Source: Ruminococcus sp.
Lineage (GTDB): Bacteria; Bacillota; Clostridia; Oscillospirales; Ruminococcaceae
Direction: 5' to 3'
Assembly: GCA_017961625.1 (NCBI GenBank)
Contig: JAGCWY010000134.1
Coordinates: 1 to 6,202, forward strand
Length of the DNA stretch: 6,202 nucleotides
Shown piece after piece: positions 6,022-6,202 of this stretch. Position 1 is the first letter of the stretch, and every line of letters starts with the position of its first letter. A model generated the notes under the pieces. The model did not search any database, was not told where the DNA came from, and saw nothing but the letters and a program-made list of their open reading frames with translations. The translations under genes were made by a program, and so were the position numbers.

Positions 6022-6050
6022 ATGGCCGCCAATGGCGGCCATTCGTTTTA
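6022..6050 (+). terminator. Second plus-strand hairpin, back-up terminator
   Basis: ATGGCCGCC (6022-6030) pairs perfectly with GGCGGCCAT (6034-6042) around a 3-nt loop (AAT), then TCGTTTTA. The short, very GC-rich stem with a T-rich tail fits intrinsic termination of read-through from the ABC operon. Confidence 0.72.
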
Positions 6051-6060
6051 AAGATTGTAC

Positions 6061-6093
6061 AAAAAAAGCTCTCACAGCCAAAACTGTGAGAGC
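6061..6093 (-). terminator. Minus-strand Rho-independent terminator of a convergent gene
   Basis: GCTCTCACAG (6068-6077) pairs perfectly with CTGTGAGAGC (6084-6093) around a 6-nt loop. On the minus strand the stem is followed by seven Ts (complement of A at 6061-6067), a canonical terminator. The plus strand has no T-run after it. It implies a minus-strand transcript entering from the right edge. Confidence 0.85.
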
Positions 6094-6202
6094 CAGATGC
6101 TATCGATGATAATGTGTAGGTAACGAGTAAGTTTAGAAATTCTGAATGATAAATCGTTTCCGTTATTTTTCCGTTATTGTATGAAAAATAGGTATGTATT
6201 TA
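6094..6202. other. AT-rich flank without a supportable gene
   Basis: These last 109 bases hold no open frame I can support on either strand. They are probably the 3' untranslated part or extreme 3' end of the minus-strand gene whose terminator lies at 6061-6093. Minus-strand stop codons occur at 6200-6202, 6176-6178 and 6163-6165, in different frames, so the gene end cannot be fixed from the window. Confidence 0.5.
6157..6178. repeat. Exact 11-bp tandem repeat (TTTCCGTTATT x2)
   Basis: TTTCCGTTATT occurs at 6157-6167 and again at 6168-6178 without any mismatch or gap. The unit is about one helical turn. It lies between the minus-strand terminator and the right edge. Function is not evident; it may be a slippage duplication or a recombinase/operator arm site. 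Confidence 0.7.

Noticed and set aside
5921..6022. A 33-codon basic peptide frame right after the ATPase gene, considered as a small bacteriocin
   Set aside because: It has no Shine-Dalgarno, no leader or GG motif, and its codons run through the terminator hairpin at 5927-5958.
5940..6045. A minus-strand remnant of a gene in the gap after the ABC operon
   Set aside because: A short frame (ending at the stops near 5966) is broken by a stop just upstream and has no start or ribosome binding site, so a relic cannot be supported.
6181..6202. ATG opening a plus-strand frame at the right edge
   Set aside because: No ribosome binding site precedes it and only a few codons are visible; the flank instead appears to belong to a minus-strand transcript.

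Overview
The window looks like an accessory region of a low-to-mid-GC Firmicute, most likely a gut Clostridia relative of the Ruminococcus/Oscillospiraceae type. This rests on strong GGAGG-type ribosome binding sites, consensus sigma-A promoters, Rho-independent terminators, a YolD-like gene and a LytTR two-component system. The genus is an inference from gene style, not a measurement.

Left flank (1-800): the 3' end of a YolD-like gene, a GC-rich hairpin, a 119-residue coiled-coil/zinc-ribbon protein of unknown function, and a probable terminator hairpin. These are typical cargo of integrated elements or prophage remnants, and the DNA looks more A/T-rich than the operons that follow.

Core (about 815-5970): two adjacent transcription units forming one signal-response system. 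Unit 1 has a textbook sigma-A promoter (TTGACA-N17-TATAAT) and encodes a LytTR response regulator and, overlapping it by 4 nt, a multi-pass GHKL histidine kinase. Unit 2 has its own promoter (TTGAAA-N17-TACAAT), preceded by two 21-bp-periodic direct repeats that match the LytTR-box consensus. It encodes a 194-residue membrane-anchored protein, a 653-residue membrane protein resembling the bacteriocin-associated integral membrane family (DUF1430 type), and a 206-residue ABC ATPase resembling the lactococcin-972-group subfamily. The unit 2 genes overlap by 4 nt (ATGA) at each junction. The likely logic is that the constitutively made kinase/regulator pair senses an envelope or peptide signal, the regulator binds the paired boxes, and the ABC module is switched on for export, immunity or detoxification. 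No lactococcin-972-like bacteriocin and no AgrB/AgrD-type signal gene is visible in the window.

The most striking detail is at 2651-2753. The terminator of unit 1 and the promoter of unit 2 occupy the same DNA. The -35 element lies in the 5' arm of the terminator hairpin, the -10 lies in the loop, and the predicted start site is just before the 3' arm. Read-through RNA can therefore fold into a terminator, while RNA started at the inducible promoter lacks the 5' arm and escapes.

Right flank (5922-6202): two hairpins able to terminate plus-strand transcription, then a strong terminator facing the other way, which implies a convergent minus-strand gene beyond the right edge. The last ~110 bases hold an exact 11-bp tandem repeat and no gene I can support.
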